64,000 nucleotides of DNA from JAQUTK01 sp963677415 (GTDB lineage Bacteria; Bacteroidota; Bacteroidia; Bacteroidales; JAQUTK01). The DNA is taken from positions 1 through 64,000 of the forward strand of contig CAXXFJ010000011.1 in assembly GCA_963677415.2 (NCBI GenBank), read 5' to 3'. Positions within the stretch are counted from its first letter, which is position 1. Every line of letters starts with the position of its first letter. Below are positions 26,826 to 35,126 of the stretch, piece by piece. Both the position numbers and the translations under genes were made by a program. The notes beneath the pieces are model-generated. The model was not told the DNA's origin. It worked only from the letters and a program-made list of their open reading frames with translations, and ran no database searches.

Positions 26826-27425
26826 ATGAAAAGAGTATTAAAGAAATCGTTGGATGAACTTTCTAAGGTTATGCCAATTATTAATGAGAGTGAGCAAAGC
26901 TCATGTGTTGGGGGAACTTTCTATTTCGATGCGCAAGGAAATTATTTTGGTTCGAAAGGGAGTGGTGATACCATAAGAGTTTTGAATGATTATGGGGTAA
27001 GCAACTACATAGGTTTGACTGCTATGGGGCTCGACGATAGTGGATCTTTTATGTTTTATGACCGTTCGCTGACAACGAAAAATGCTATCTTAAGTAATAT
27101 TGGTGATGCTCTCGGATCTGGAACAATTAGTGGTATTTATCGTAATAATGCAGTTTTTGGAAGTTACAACGTTCCAAACATAACACCAGCTACTACTGAT
27201 ACTACTGATTGGGTTACTACAATAAATGGGGTAACTACGTTGAACGTAAATAACCCATGTTTGATGAGTGGCAATATTTTTGAAATTGACTTGGCAATGA
27301 AATATGAATATGGGGTACAATTAGGGGCTACTGGAGAAGAAATTTTCAGAAGTCTTAGTGTTACTCCGGGTTTCTATGCAACATCAGAAAATTTTCAGAA
27401 TAAAGTTTCAGGGAATTTATTATAG
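26826..27425 (+). CDS. putative exported precursor protein with double-glycine leader
   Basis: A 199-residue protein. Residues 1-30 form a leader with hydrophobic residues at regular spacing (LDELSKVMPIINESEQSSC) ending in VGG at 28-30, the cleavage signal for C39-peptidase transporters. The predicted mature part is about 169 residues, very large for a bacteriocin. It is rich in Gly, Ser, Thr, Asn and aromatic residues, with a Thr cluster (ITPATTDTTDWVTTINGVTT) and a single Cys (NNPCLMSG). I do not recognise a family for the core. The C39 transporter, adaptor and outer-membrane channel follow. Function could be a toxin, a signal or a surface protein; Ser/Thr/Asn-rich composition and two flanking glycosyltransferases suggest glycosylation, by inference. 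Confidence 0.75.
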   Translation: MKRVLKKSLDELSKVMPIINESEQSSCVGGTFYFDAQGNYFGSKGSGDTIRVLNDYGVSNYIGLTAMGLDDSGSFMFYDRSLTTKNAILSNIGDALGSGTISGIYRNNAVFGSYNVPNITPATTDTTDWVTTINGVTTLNVNNPCLMSGNIFEIDLAMKYEYGVQLGATGEEIFRSLSVTPGFYATSENFQNKVSGNLL

Positions 27426-27753
27426 CTGAATTTACTATCGGTTAAGCATCCAGTTTTCAATAATTATTCAGCCTAAGAGACTATTCGTAATTAGAGAACT
27501 TCGATACTTAACCGGTAGCATTTAGTTATAAGAATGTTCCATCCGGGTTAACAAAATAAGCAATAGCGATTGATTGCCTTTAGAATCTACACAATGAGTT
27601 TTCATCAACAGAAAGGATTCATGCTTTCAGTCCTTTACTGAAGATATTATTCAAATGCAAGAGTATTGGGTCTGAAATATATCTCGGATATCAAAGAATT
27701 GCAATCAATAATCCTTAATTACATCGAAACTATATATAAATTACAATGTCTTT
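27426..27753. other. intergenic region between precursor and transporter genes
   Basis: About 330 bases with no credible frame. It holds an imperfect inverted repeat, CTATCGGTTAAGCATC (27435-27450) against GATACTTAACCGGTAG (27503-27518), 13 of 16 pairs matching with a 52-base spacer. A small hairpin TTCAGT/ACTGAA lies further on. These may separate high-level precursor expression from the transport genes, but no T tail is present. Confidence 0.5.
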
Positions 27754-29070
27754 ATGAGTATATCTTCAGATTCCAAAGATGCCATCACATTAAAGAATGA
27801 ACGTTGTGAAGAAGTGCAAGCTATCGTTGATAGGATGCCTACCAAAGGGGCAACTTATGTTACTGTAATAGTGGCAGTACTTGTTATAATGGGCTTTATT
27901 TCAACATTTGTTATATCCTATCCCGATACCGTAGATGGTAACATTTCACTTACGGCAGGTATAGCGCCCGTACGATTGGTTTCAAACACAAATGGACAAT
28001 TGGAACTATTTCATGCAGACGGAGATACAGTGGAGCAGGGAGAGTTACTTGCAAGCATACAAAACACGGCAGATGTAAAATGCATCCTTGAACTCGAAAG
28101 CATACTCCGTTTGCCTTTTGATACGGCTGAATATTGCAAGTTAAGGCTAATGGAAAACGAAATGGGTGAAATTGGTAGCTATTTTAGTCAATACTTTTTG
28201 GCATTAAGTCTGTATAAACAACACCTTCACTCAGATTTGTATGCGACCGCCATTCATAATTTGCAGAGTCAGATTAAATCTGATAACGACATATTGGGTC
28301 ATGTAGATGCAGAGAGAGAAATTCGTCGCGAAGCATTGAATTTAAGCAGTAAGGAATTGAAAAAAGATTCGTTGCTTTTTGCTCACAAAGCAATTACTGA
28401 TCAAGATATGGATAAACAACGCACCTCTCATCTGAATGAGTCCGAAAGTTACTGGACAACAGAAAGTAATCGGTCGACAGTGCAAGCACGCATTGATAAG
28501 AACAGCATTGAAATCAGACAGAGTCAAGTTGAGGAAAAAGAAACCGCCGAAAAGCTATTGGCTGATGTTCGTGGAAAACGCAGTGATTTATTCAATCAGA
28601 TCTCACTATGGAAAGACCGCTATTTACTCATATCGCCCATTGCCGGTAAACTAGAGTATTTAGGTTTTTGGCGTGATTATGGTTATGTTCAAGCCGGAAA
28701 AGAAGTGGTCTCAATTATTCCTAGGCAACAAGAGTTATTTGGTGAAGTTCATATTCCGGCTTATGGAGTAGGAAAAATCAAAGTTGGACAGCTTGTCAAT
28801 GTGAAAATTGACAGTTATCCGTATGATGAGTATGGATTAATCAAAGGCGAAATAACGAAGGTCTCTCAAATGCCCAATCTAGTTAAAACAGAAAAAGGAG
28901 AGACGGAAAGCTATTTGGGGATCGTTCGATTTCCCAACGGTGCTGTAACCAATTATGGTATTACATTGAACATCAACTTTGAGAGCAAGGGCACAGCAGA
29001 AATTATTACCAAAGACAAAAAACTGATTGAGAGGTTATTTGACAACCTCAAAACATTAGGAACTAAATAA
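27754..29070 (+). CDS. HlyD-family membrane-fusion (adaptor) protein
   Basis: A 438-residue periplasmic adaptor. A short cytoplasmic N-terminus is followed by one transmembrane helix (about residues 36-56, VTVIVAVLVIMGFISTFVI). A lipoyl-like half (VRLVSNTNGQLELFHADGDT), a long central coiled coil and a second lipoyl/beta-barrel part (LISPIAGKLEYLGFWRDYGY, QLVNVKIDSYPYDEYG) come next. It links the inner-membrane ABC transporter at 29082 to the TolC-type protein at 31315 in a type I secretion path. It is followed 11 bases later by the transporter gene. Confidence 0.9.
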   Translation: MSISSDSKDAITLKNERCEEVQAIVDRMPTKGATYVTVIVAVLVIMGFISTFVISYPDTVDGNISLTAGIAPVRLVSNTNGQLELFHADGDTVEQGELLASIQNTADVKCILELESILRLPFDTAEYCKLRLMENEMGEIGSYFSQYFLALSLYKQHLHSDLYATAIHNLQSQIKSDNDILGHVDAEREIRREALNLSSKELKKDSLLFAHKAITDQDMDKQRTSHLNESESYWTTESNRSTVQARIDKNSIEIRQSQVEEKETAEKLLADVRGKRSDLFNQISLWKDRYLLISPIAGKLEYLGFWRDYGYVQAGKEVVSIIPRQQELFGEVHIPAYGVGKIKVGQLVNVKIDSYPYDEYGLIKGEITKVSQMPNLVKTEKGETESYLGIVRFPNGAVTNYGITLNINFESKGTAEIITKDKKLIERLFDNLKTLGTK

Positions 29071-29081
29071 TCCCCATATAC

Positions 29082-31328
29082 ATGAATACTATGATTATTG
29101 ATCGCTTTCCTGTCGAATATCAGATGGACTCACAGGATTGCGGACCCGCATCGTTAAAAGTTATAGCGAGATACTATGGCTGTTTCTATTCACTCCAGTA
29201 TCTACGTGATCAGTGTGGCATACGTAAAGAGGGTGTCTCTCTACTGGATTTAAGCACGGGAGCAGAATCTATTGGATTGCGCACGCTTGCAATCCGGGCC
29301 ACAATCGAAGAACTGGTCAATGATGTTCCGTTGCCGGTGGTGGCTTTCTGGAAGCAAAACCACTTTATAGTCGTTTACAAAACCACAAAGAAATTTGTTT
29401 ACGTATCTGACCCTTCAAAAGGGAAAATACGTTATACACATCAGGAGTTTAAGAATGGATGGTTGTTACCCGGAGAAAAATGCGGAGCAGTCTTAGCTAT
29501 TGAACCGACTGCCGACTTTAAACAAACTAAAGCACAAAAACAAATAGAGAAAAATAGTTTTCTCAGCATACTACGTTATTTAGTCCCATACCGTAAACAA
29601 TTCATAATCATTATGCTGATTATGATGCTTGTTACAGTGTTGCAGGGTTTTCTGCCTTTTATTTCCAAGGCGGTTATTGATATAGGAATCAAAACATCCG
29701 ATGTCAACTTTATTAATATGGTTTTGATTGGAAATGTGACTATTTTGCTGAGCGTCACTATATTTAATATAGTTCGCGATTGGATATTGATGCACATCAC
29801 TTCACGCGTAAATATTGCATTAATTTCTGATTATTTAGTCAAACTGATGAAGTTACCTGTTACTTTCTTTGAAAACAAACAGATCGGAGATATTCTGCAA
29901 CGGGCACAAGATCACGAGCGGATTCGGAGTTTCATCATGAACAACTCTCTTTCTTTTATATTCTCCGTCTTTACCTTTGTAGTTTTCAGTGTCATTTTGT
30001 TTCTCTATCATCCGGTCTTGTTTTATATTTTTCTAGTCGGTTCAGTGCTATACGTCTTATGGGTTCTTTTGTTCCTTTCAATACGCAAAAAACTTGATTG
30101 GGAATCTTTTGAACTAATATCAAAGAATCAAAGTTATTGGGTGGAAACTGTAACCGCTATTCAGGAGATTAAAATTTATAACATAGAGAAGCCCCGCCGT
30201 TGGAAGTGGGAAGAGATTCAAGCGGGTCTGTATAAGGTAAACCAGCGCGTACTCAATGTAACCAACATGCAAAATATGGGTGCTCAGTTTATTGAGAGTA
30301 TGAAGAATATGGCTATTGTTTTCTATTGCGCGATGGCCGTGATTAACGGAGAAATCACTTTTGGTGTGATGATTTCAGCTCAGTTTATTCTTGGCATGTT
30401 AAATGGTCCTTTGGTTCAGTTTATCAACTTTGTAGTCTCGGCACAGTATGCTAAGATCAGTTTCTATCGTATCAACGAGATTCGTCAACTGGAAGATGAA
30501 GAAGATATAATGTCCACCGGAAATACTGAAATACTGCCTGCAAATAGAGATATAACGCTACATAATGTGATGTTTCAATATCAGCAAAACAGCCCTTTTG
30601 TATTACAACATATTAATCTTTTTATTCCACAAAATAAAGTGACTGCGATTGTAGGTGGAAGCGGTAGTGGTAAATCCACGCTGCTAAAGTTGCTAATACG
30701 TATGTTTAAACTCTCTTATGGTGAGATAAAGATGGGGGGAATGAATGTAGAAAATATCGGATTGAGACAATGGCGCTCCATGTGTGGCGTGGTGATGCAA
30801 GATGGAAAGTTATTTAGTGATACAATCCTTAATAACATAGTTATGTTTGACGAGAAGATAGATTATGACTGTGTGCAGGAGGCATGCAGAATTGCCCAGA
30901 TAGAGAAAGAAATTCTGGAGATGCCGAAAGGATTCAACACGATGATAGGAGAAACAGGCCGTGGACTTAGTGGAGGACAGAGACAACGGCTATTAATTGC
31001 CAGAGCTCTGTATCGTCAACCGGAAATATTTTTTTTAGATGAAGCGACCAATGCTTTGGACAGTGTAAACGAAGCACGATTGAACGATGCTCTAAGCGGA
31101 GCTTTCATGAATAGAACCGTGATTTTGGTTGCACACCGGTTGAGTACCATCAGAAATGCAGATCAGATTGTAGTTCTGGAAAAAGGATTTCTGGCTGAAA
31201 TAGGAAATCATGAAACACTTATGAACAAAAAGGGATACTACTACAATCTGGTAAAAACGCAATCGCTTACATCAATTAATGAAGAAAGCAAGAGTGAAAA
31301 GAAAGAACCTGAAAATGAAGAGAATTAA
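29082..31328 (+). CDS. peptidase-containing ABC transporter (C39 domain, PCAT)
   Basis: A 748-residue three-domain protein. Residues 1-150 are a C39 cysteine peptidase, with the active-site Cys20 in MDSQDCGPASLKVIARYYG, the His in FWKQNHFIVVY and the Asp in VYVSDPSKG. Six membrane helices follow (about 160-450), then an ABC ATPase with Walker A VGGSGSGKSTLLKLL, signature GLSGGQRQRLLIARAL, Walker B EIFFLDEAT and the switch His in VAHRLSTI. All catalytic residues are present. The protein should cleave the double-glycine leader of the 26826 product and export the core. It overlaps the next gene by 14 bases. Confidence 0.95.
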   Translation: MNTMIIDRFPVEYQMDSQDCGPASLKVIARYYGCFYSLQYLRDQCGIRKEGVSLLDLSTGAESIGLRTLAIRATIEELVNDVPLPVVAFWKQNHFIVVYKTTKKFVYVSDPSKGKIRYTHQEFKNGWLLPGEKCGAVLAIEPTADFKQTKAQKQIEKNSFLSILRYLVPYRKQFIIIMLIMMLVTVLQGFLPFISKAVIDIGIKTSDVNFINMVLIGNVTILLSVTIFNIVRDWILMHITSRVNIALISDYLVKLMKLPVTFFENKQIGDILQRAQDHERIRSFIMNNSLSFIFSVFTFVVFSVILFLYHPVLFYIFLVGSVLYVLWVLLFLSIRKKLDWESFELISKNQSYWVETVTAIQEIKIYNIEKPRRWKWEEIQAGLYKVNQRVLNVTNMQNMGAQFIESMKNMAIVFYCAMAVINGEITFGVMISAQFILGMLNGPLVQFINFVVSAQYAKISFYRINEIRQLEDEEDIMSTGNTEILPANRDITLHNVMFQYQQNSPFVLQHINLFIPQNKVTAIVGGSGSGKSTLLKLLIRMFKLSYGEIKMGGMNVENIGLRQWRSMCGVVMQDGKLFSDTILNNIVMFDEKIDYDCVQEACRIAQIEKEILEMPKGFNTMIGETGRGLSGGQRQRLLIARALYRQPEIFFLDEATNALDSVNEARLNDALSGAFMNRTVILVAHRLSTIRNADQIVVLEKGFLAEIGNHETLMNKKGYYYNLVKTQSLTSINEESKSEKKEPENEEN

Positions 31329-32811
31329 CAGAAATATAATCACGATATTCATCATTTTACTGCACTTTAATATAATTGCTAGCCAGACAATTAAATTAAA
31401 TATGAAAAAAGTAATAGAAGAATACTCCATGTGCTCATTAGAAGCTAAAAATGCAGCACTGAACTATAAAAACGATATACTCAGCGACCAGAATACTGGC
31501 AAAGCATTTTTTCCGACAATTTCATATACTCTTAGTCCTTTCAGCTTTAATCGTTCGATTCGTACATTGCAACGTCCAGATGATGGTAGTTATTCCTATA
31601 TAGAAGACTATTCCAATAGCAGTAACACCGGACTTTCAATCAGTCAGAAAGTCCCTTATTTAAACGGATCCTTTTCTGTATCCTCTAGTCTGAATCTATT
31701 ATCGGAACTTTCAGATGGTAGGTATAGTTTTAGTGCAACACCTTATCGTTTCAGTTATCAGCAAAAGTTGTTGGGTGAATATAAGATATATCGTTGGGAT
31801 CAGCAAATTAACAAACTGAAAAGTAGTAAGATAGCAAAAAAGTATGCACGAGAATTATCGTCCATTCAAGAAAAAGCTTCCCGACTATATATGGAAGTGT
31901 ATGTATGTAGGCGGGCACTGGAATATGCTCAATATCAATGCTTCGCTTCTGATTCGTTACTAAAGATTGCCCGTATCCGTTACGAGCAAGGCAACATGCT
32001 TGAGAAAGAATCTCTGACTTTGGAAATTCAGAATAACAATCAACACCTCACTTTGAAGGAAGAAGAGCGTAAATATTCCAATGCATTGAATGATTTGCTA
32101 TTGTTTTTGAATATGAAAGAAGAGGATTTAGACTTTGAAGTAGATGCCCCTGAAGAAAAAATGCCTTTTCATATTCAGGTTTCAGATGCTGTAATGAAAG
32201 TGCAGGCATTCAGTCCAGATATAGAAGATAGGCTTATAAGTGAAATAGAAGCAGAACAGAAAGTGTATACTGCTCGAGTCGCACAATGGTTCAATGCGAA
32301 CTTAAGTCTGAATTATGGAACGAATCAATATGGTTCCACTCTTGCTGATGCTTACAGGAAACCTCTTATTCAGCAGTCTGTATCAATAGGACTTCAGATT
32401 CCTTTGTTTAATTGGGGAATAGGTCGTAATAATGTAATAATTGCGAAAAATGAATATCTCCGGACAAAAAATACCCAGAAGCAGGAAAGAGAAGAGAAGG
32501 ATGCCAACTTTAAAAAAAATGTCGAAGAGTATAATTACCTTGTTGAAACAATGGAGATGTCTGAAAAGAGTTATAACCTCTCTCAAAAGAACTTTGAACT
32601 TGTATCGTTCGAGTTTGAACATCAACGTGCTACTGTTGATGAAGTGGTAGAGGCAGAGACCTCCATGAAAGATTCATTTATCCGATACCTTAACAATCTT
32701 ACGGGTGTATGGAAACAATATTTTTCCATTCGTTCTGAATGTCTCTATGACTATCTTGAAAATAAACCTTTGACAGATCTTTTTCAAAAGCAAATAATCA
32801 ACTGGAAATAA
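31315..32811 (+). CDS. TolC-family outer-membrane efflux channel
   Basis: A 498-residue protein starting with a signal peptide (IITIFIILLHFNIIASQ). It has the two TolC-like helical halves: KNAALNYKNDILSDQNTG early and ASRLYMEVYVCRRALEYAQ with KIARIRYEQGNMLEKESLT in the first half, then VSIGLQIPLFNWGIGRNNV and FEHQRATVDEVVEAE in the second. It would complete the tripartite exporter with the HlyD and C39 proteins. I choose the ATG at 31315, which overlaps the transporter stop by 14 bases; an upstream start at 31279 would add 12 basic residues before the signal peptide. Confidence 0.9.
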   Translation: MKRINRNIITIFIILLHFNIIASQTIKLNMKKVIEEYSMCSLEAKNAALNYKNDILSDQNTGKAFFPTISYTLSPFSFNRSIRTLQRPDDGSYSYIEDYSNSSNTGLSISQKVPYLNGSFSVSSSLNLLSELSDGRYSFSATPYRFSYQQKLLGEYKIYRWDQQINKLKSSKIAKKYARELSSIQEKASRLYMEVYVCRRALEYAQYQCFASDSLLKIARIRYEQGNMLEKESLTLEIQNNNQHLTLKEEERKYSNALNDLLLFLNMKEEDLDFEVDAPEEKMPFHIQVSDAVMKVQAFSPDIEDRLISEIEAEQKVYTARVAQWFNANLSLNYGTNQYGSTLADAYRKPLIQQSVSIGLQIPLFNWGIGRNNVIIAKNEYLRTKNTQKQEREEKDANFKKNVEEYNYLVETMEMSEKSYNLSQKNFELVSFEFEHQRATVDEVVEAETSMKDSFIRYLNNLTGVWKQYFSIRSECLYDYLENKPLTDLFQKQIINWK

Positions 32812-32812
32812 A

Positions 32813-33856
32813 ATGAGAACAAAAGAATATTATACAAAACTCTGTGATTATCTGATTTTAAACGGATATTCTAAGGAAGCATCCGGTCTTTATTACGGAA
32901 AAGCTGGCGTGGCTGTCGGTTTATTTGAATTAAGCCGATATCTGAATGACGAAAGAATTGAAGATCACGCTTTTGAGCTATTGAATCAGTCACTCATATC
33001 AAAAATGGAAATATGTGACTTAGAGACGGGATTGTCCGGCATTGCCTATGCGCTTAGATATTTAATAGAAAATGAATTTGTTGAGGCAGACCCAGATGAA
33101 CTTTTTGGCGATAAACTGGATAAAATCTCTACCTATATTGAAGCCGATTCTTCAGAATGGCAAGATAGGATGAACCGATTATATAGTTTTCTCTATGCTT
33201 TTGGGAATAAAGAGATTAATAATTGTAAATTGAATAAAGAAAAAGTGGAATTGTTATGGCAAAGAAATACAGAAGAACTTCGGGATGTTTTTTTGAAAAT
33301 TCAAAATAACAAATCACAAATAATTATAGAGAGTATTCGTCGGTTTAATTTGTGGGTACAATGGGTAAATCGTTTGGAACAACGAAAGTTTGCGTTTCGT
33401 ATGGATAATGCTCTTTTATCTGAAACAAAAGCCGCTTATCTAGGAGCAAGAAATGCAGGTTTGCTAATTTCCTCTCCAGAGGTAGATTATTTCATGCCCA
33501 ACGACAATAAAGATACTGAAGAAGATCTGCAGGCAGTTGTAGATGCTAAGTCAATTCAAAAAAAAATCATTGGATCATTCTGTCAGTTATCTGATAAAAA
33601 ACAGACTAAATCCATTTATGGTAAAATGAATAAAACAGAAGAATTCTTACAGTGTGCATTTGATGGCAACAGTAATTGCTCCTCACTCAAAGGAGGAATC
33701 CCCCAACTCCTAATGTATGACATAGCTGTCGAAATGCCCCTGGATAGAGAACGATTGAGCGAAATTATTCTTCTCCCTGATTTTTCACCAATAATAAGAA
33801 CGGTTAAACCAGTATTTTTTCATGAAAAGCATGAGGACAAACAAAATGAAAAGTAA
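32813..33856 (+). CDS. LanC-like protein without zinc-site motifs
   Basis: A 347-residue protein. The N-terminal half has two LanC-like barrel repeats (ASGLYYGKAGVAVGLFELSR and DLETGLSGIAYALRYLIE), and a third may be LKGGIPQLLMYDIA near residue 300. The middle is helical, charged and unfamiliar. The zinc-binding motifs of LanC cyclases (CHG and the paired Cys) are not seen, and there is no LanB or LanM dehydratase nearby. It is therefore probably not a lanthionine cyclase; it may be a scaffold, an immunity protein or a repurposed maturation factor. It starts one base after the tolC-like stop and overlaps the GT4 gene by 11 bases. Confidence 0.65.
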   Translation: MRTKEYYTKLCDYLILNGYSKEASGLYYGKAGVAVGLFELSRYLNDERIEDHAFELLNQSLISKMEICDLETGLSGIAYALRYLIENEFVEADPDELFGDKLDKISTYIEADSSEWQDRMNRLYSFLYAFGNKEINNCKLNKEKVELLWQRNTEELRDVFLKIQNNKSQIIIESIRRFNLWVQWVNRLEQRKFAFRMDNALLSETKAAYLGARNAGLLISSPEVDYFMPNDNKDTEEDLQAVVDAKSIQKKIIGSFCQLSDKKQTKSIYGKMNKTEEFLQCAFDGNSNCSSLKGGIPQLLMYDIAVEMPLDRERLSEIILLPDFSPIIRTVKPVFFHEKHEDKQNEK

Positions 33857-35069
33857 GATACTATTGATGGATATTTCGAATAGTTCAAATACTTCAGGAG
33901 TAAATAGATACTTAGAGTCGTTGCTTTCAAGTTTGAATTTCATAACGACGTATGAAATTATTTGGCTGAATTTGCGTTCAGACTTTCAGCTTTATATGCA
34001 TAAGGAGGAGCTTATGGATGGGTTTCGAAAGATCTCTGTACCTCTTCCCGAAAATGCCTCTCCAATTATCTCAGAGCAATTCTGGTCTGAACAGTATTAC
34101 CGTGTAGTCATCGAGATCGTATCAAAATATATTTCTCTTTGTTCAATATCATTAGTTCATATTCATACTCTGAATCTTATTGATCTAGCCTTGTTGCTAA
34201 AAGAAGAATATGGATGTAAGATTGTTACCCATCTTCATTGTATTCCATGGAAAGGGACTCTTAATAGCAACAAAGAGAGATTTCAAGCACTTTACAATGA
34301 ATATTACAAATTAAAGAATTACAAATTAAAGAATTATATGACAAATATCAGCGAAGAACGTTCATATTTGTCAGCAGATAAAATAATATGTGTGACTGAA
34401 TGTGCAAAGAAATTTATCCATAATATTACGCAGATTTCTAATGGGAAAATAGCAGTAATCTCTAATGGTATGGATGATTATTGTTATGACGGTTTTGTGC
34501 GAATAGAGAATAACGAACAAGGTCGTCACCTCCTTTTTGTAGGGGCACTTACTGAGAGTAAGGGGGTCTTTACGATACTCCAAGCCATGGATCAATTATA
34601 TCAACAAGGCAAATCTTTTGAACTTATCGCTGCTGGAAGTGTTGATTCCCAAACAAAAACGCTTATTGAGAAAAAATATTCTCATCTGAATGTACAACTT
34701 CCTGGAAGAGTAGATTTCGAAACATTAAAAGGTTATTATAAATGGGCTGATATCGGTTGCATTGCTTCCTTGCAAGAACAGTGTAGCTATGTGGCTATAG
34801 AGATGGCCATGTTTGGACTACCGATTATCACTGCGGCTGTAGATGGATTGGATGAGATGTTTGTCGAAGGTGTAAGCGCACTTAAGGTCAGGGCTTTATT
34901 TCATAGATATATAGGTTTGCGTCTTGATGAAGAGCAATTAGTTCGGACTCTTATCCGATTGTCAGATAACTGTTCTTTACGTGCCTCGCTTTCAGTAGGC
35001 GCCCGAAGAAGGTATTTGTCAAACTTTACGCTTTCTCAAATGATTTATAGAACTATAAAAAATATATGA
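33846..35069 (+). CDS. family 4 glycosyltransferase
   Basis: A 407-residue GT-B enzyme. The N-terminal domain starts ILLMDISNSSNTSGVNRYLE. The C-terminal domain has LLFVGALTESKGVFTILQAM, VQLPGRVDFETLKGYYKWAD and the donor-binding EQCSYVAIEMAMFGLPIITA. The layout is that of GT4 retaining transferases. A 15-base direct duplication near 34310-34340 doubles the residues YKLKN without breaking the frame. The chosen ATG at 33846 overlaps the LanC-like stop. It is the last gene of the export cluster and, with the GT2 gene at 25902, suggests that the exported product carries sugar. Confidence 0.88.
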   Translation: MKSKILLMDISNSSNTSGVNRYLESLLSSLNFITTYEIIWLNLRSDFQLYMHKEELMDGFRKISVPLPENASPIISEQFWSEQYYRVVIEIVSKYISLCSISLVHIHTLNLIDLALLLKEEYGCKIVTHLHCIPWKGTLNSNKERFQALYNEYYKLKNYKLKNYMTNISEERSYLSADKIICVTECAKKFIHNITQISNGKIAVISNGMDDYCYDGFVRIENNEQGRHLLFVGALTESKGVFTILQAMDQLYQQGKSFELIAAGSVDSQTKTLIEKKYSHLNVQLPGRVDFETLKGYYKWADIGCIASLQEQCSYVAIEMAMFGLPIITAAVDGLDEMFVEGVSALKVRALFHRYIGLRLDEEQLVRTLIRLSDNCSLRASLSVGARRRYLSNFTLSQMIYRTIKNI

Positions 35070-35099
35070 TGAGGTTCTTCAATAACGCTTTGAAATCAC

Positions 35100-35107
35100 T
35101 ACTTTTG
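35100..35107 (+). promoter_or_regulatory. -7 element of mfd
   Basis: TACTTTTG fits TAnnTTTG and lies only 19 bases before the TTG start at 35127, supporting that start. The -33 position is weak (TTCT). Confidence 0.5.
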
Positions 35108-35126
35108 CATAAATTTTTATGTCGCA

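Noticed and set aside
34305..34340. 15-base tandem duplication in the GT4 gene as a possible frameshift or phase-variation site
   Set aside because: The unit is a multiple of three, keeps the frame and only doubles YKLKN; two copies are too few to suggest phase variation.
25902..35069. Reading the cluster as a capsule or O-antigen locus because of its two glycosyltransferases
   Set aside because: No polymerase, flippase, nucleotide-sugar or export genes of a polysaccharide system are present, whereas a full C39-type protein exporter is.
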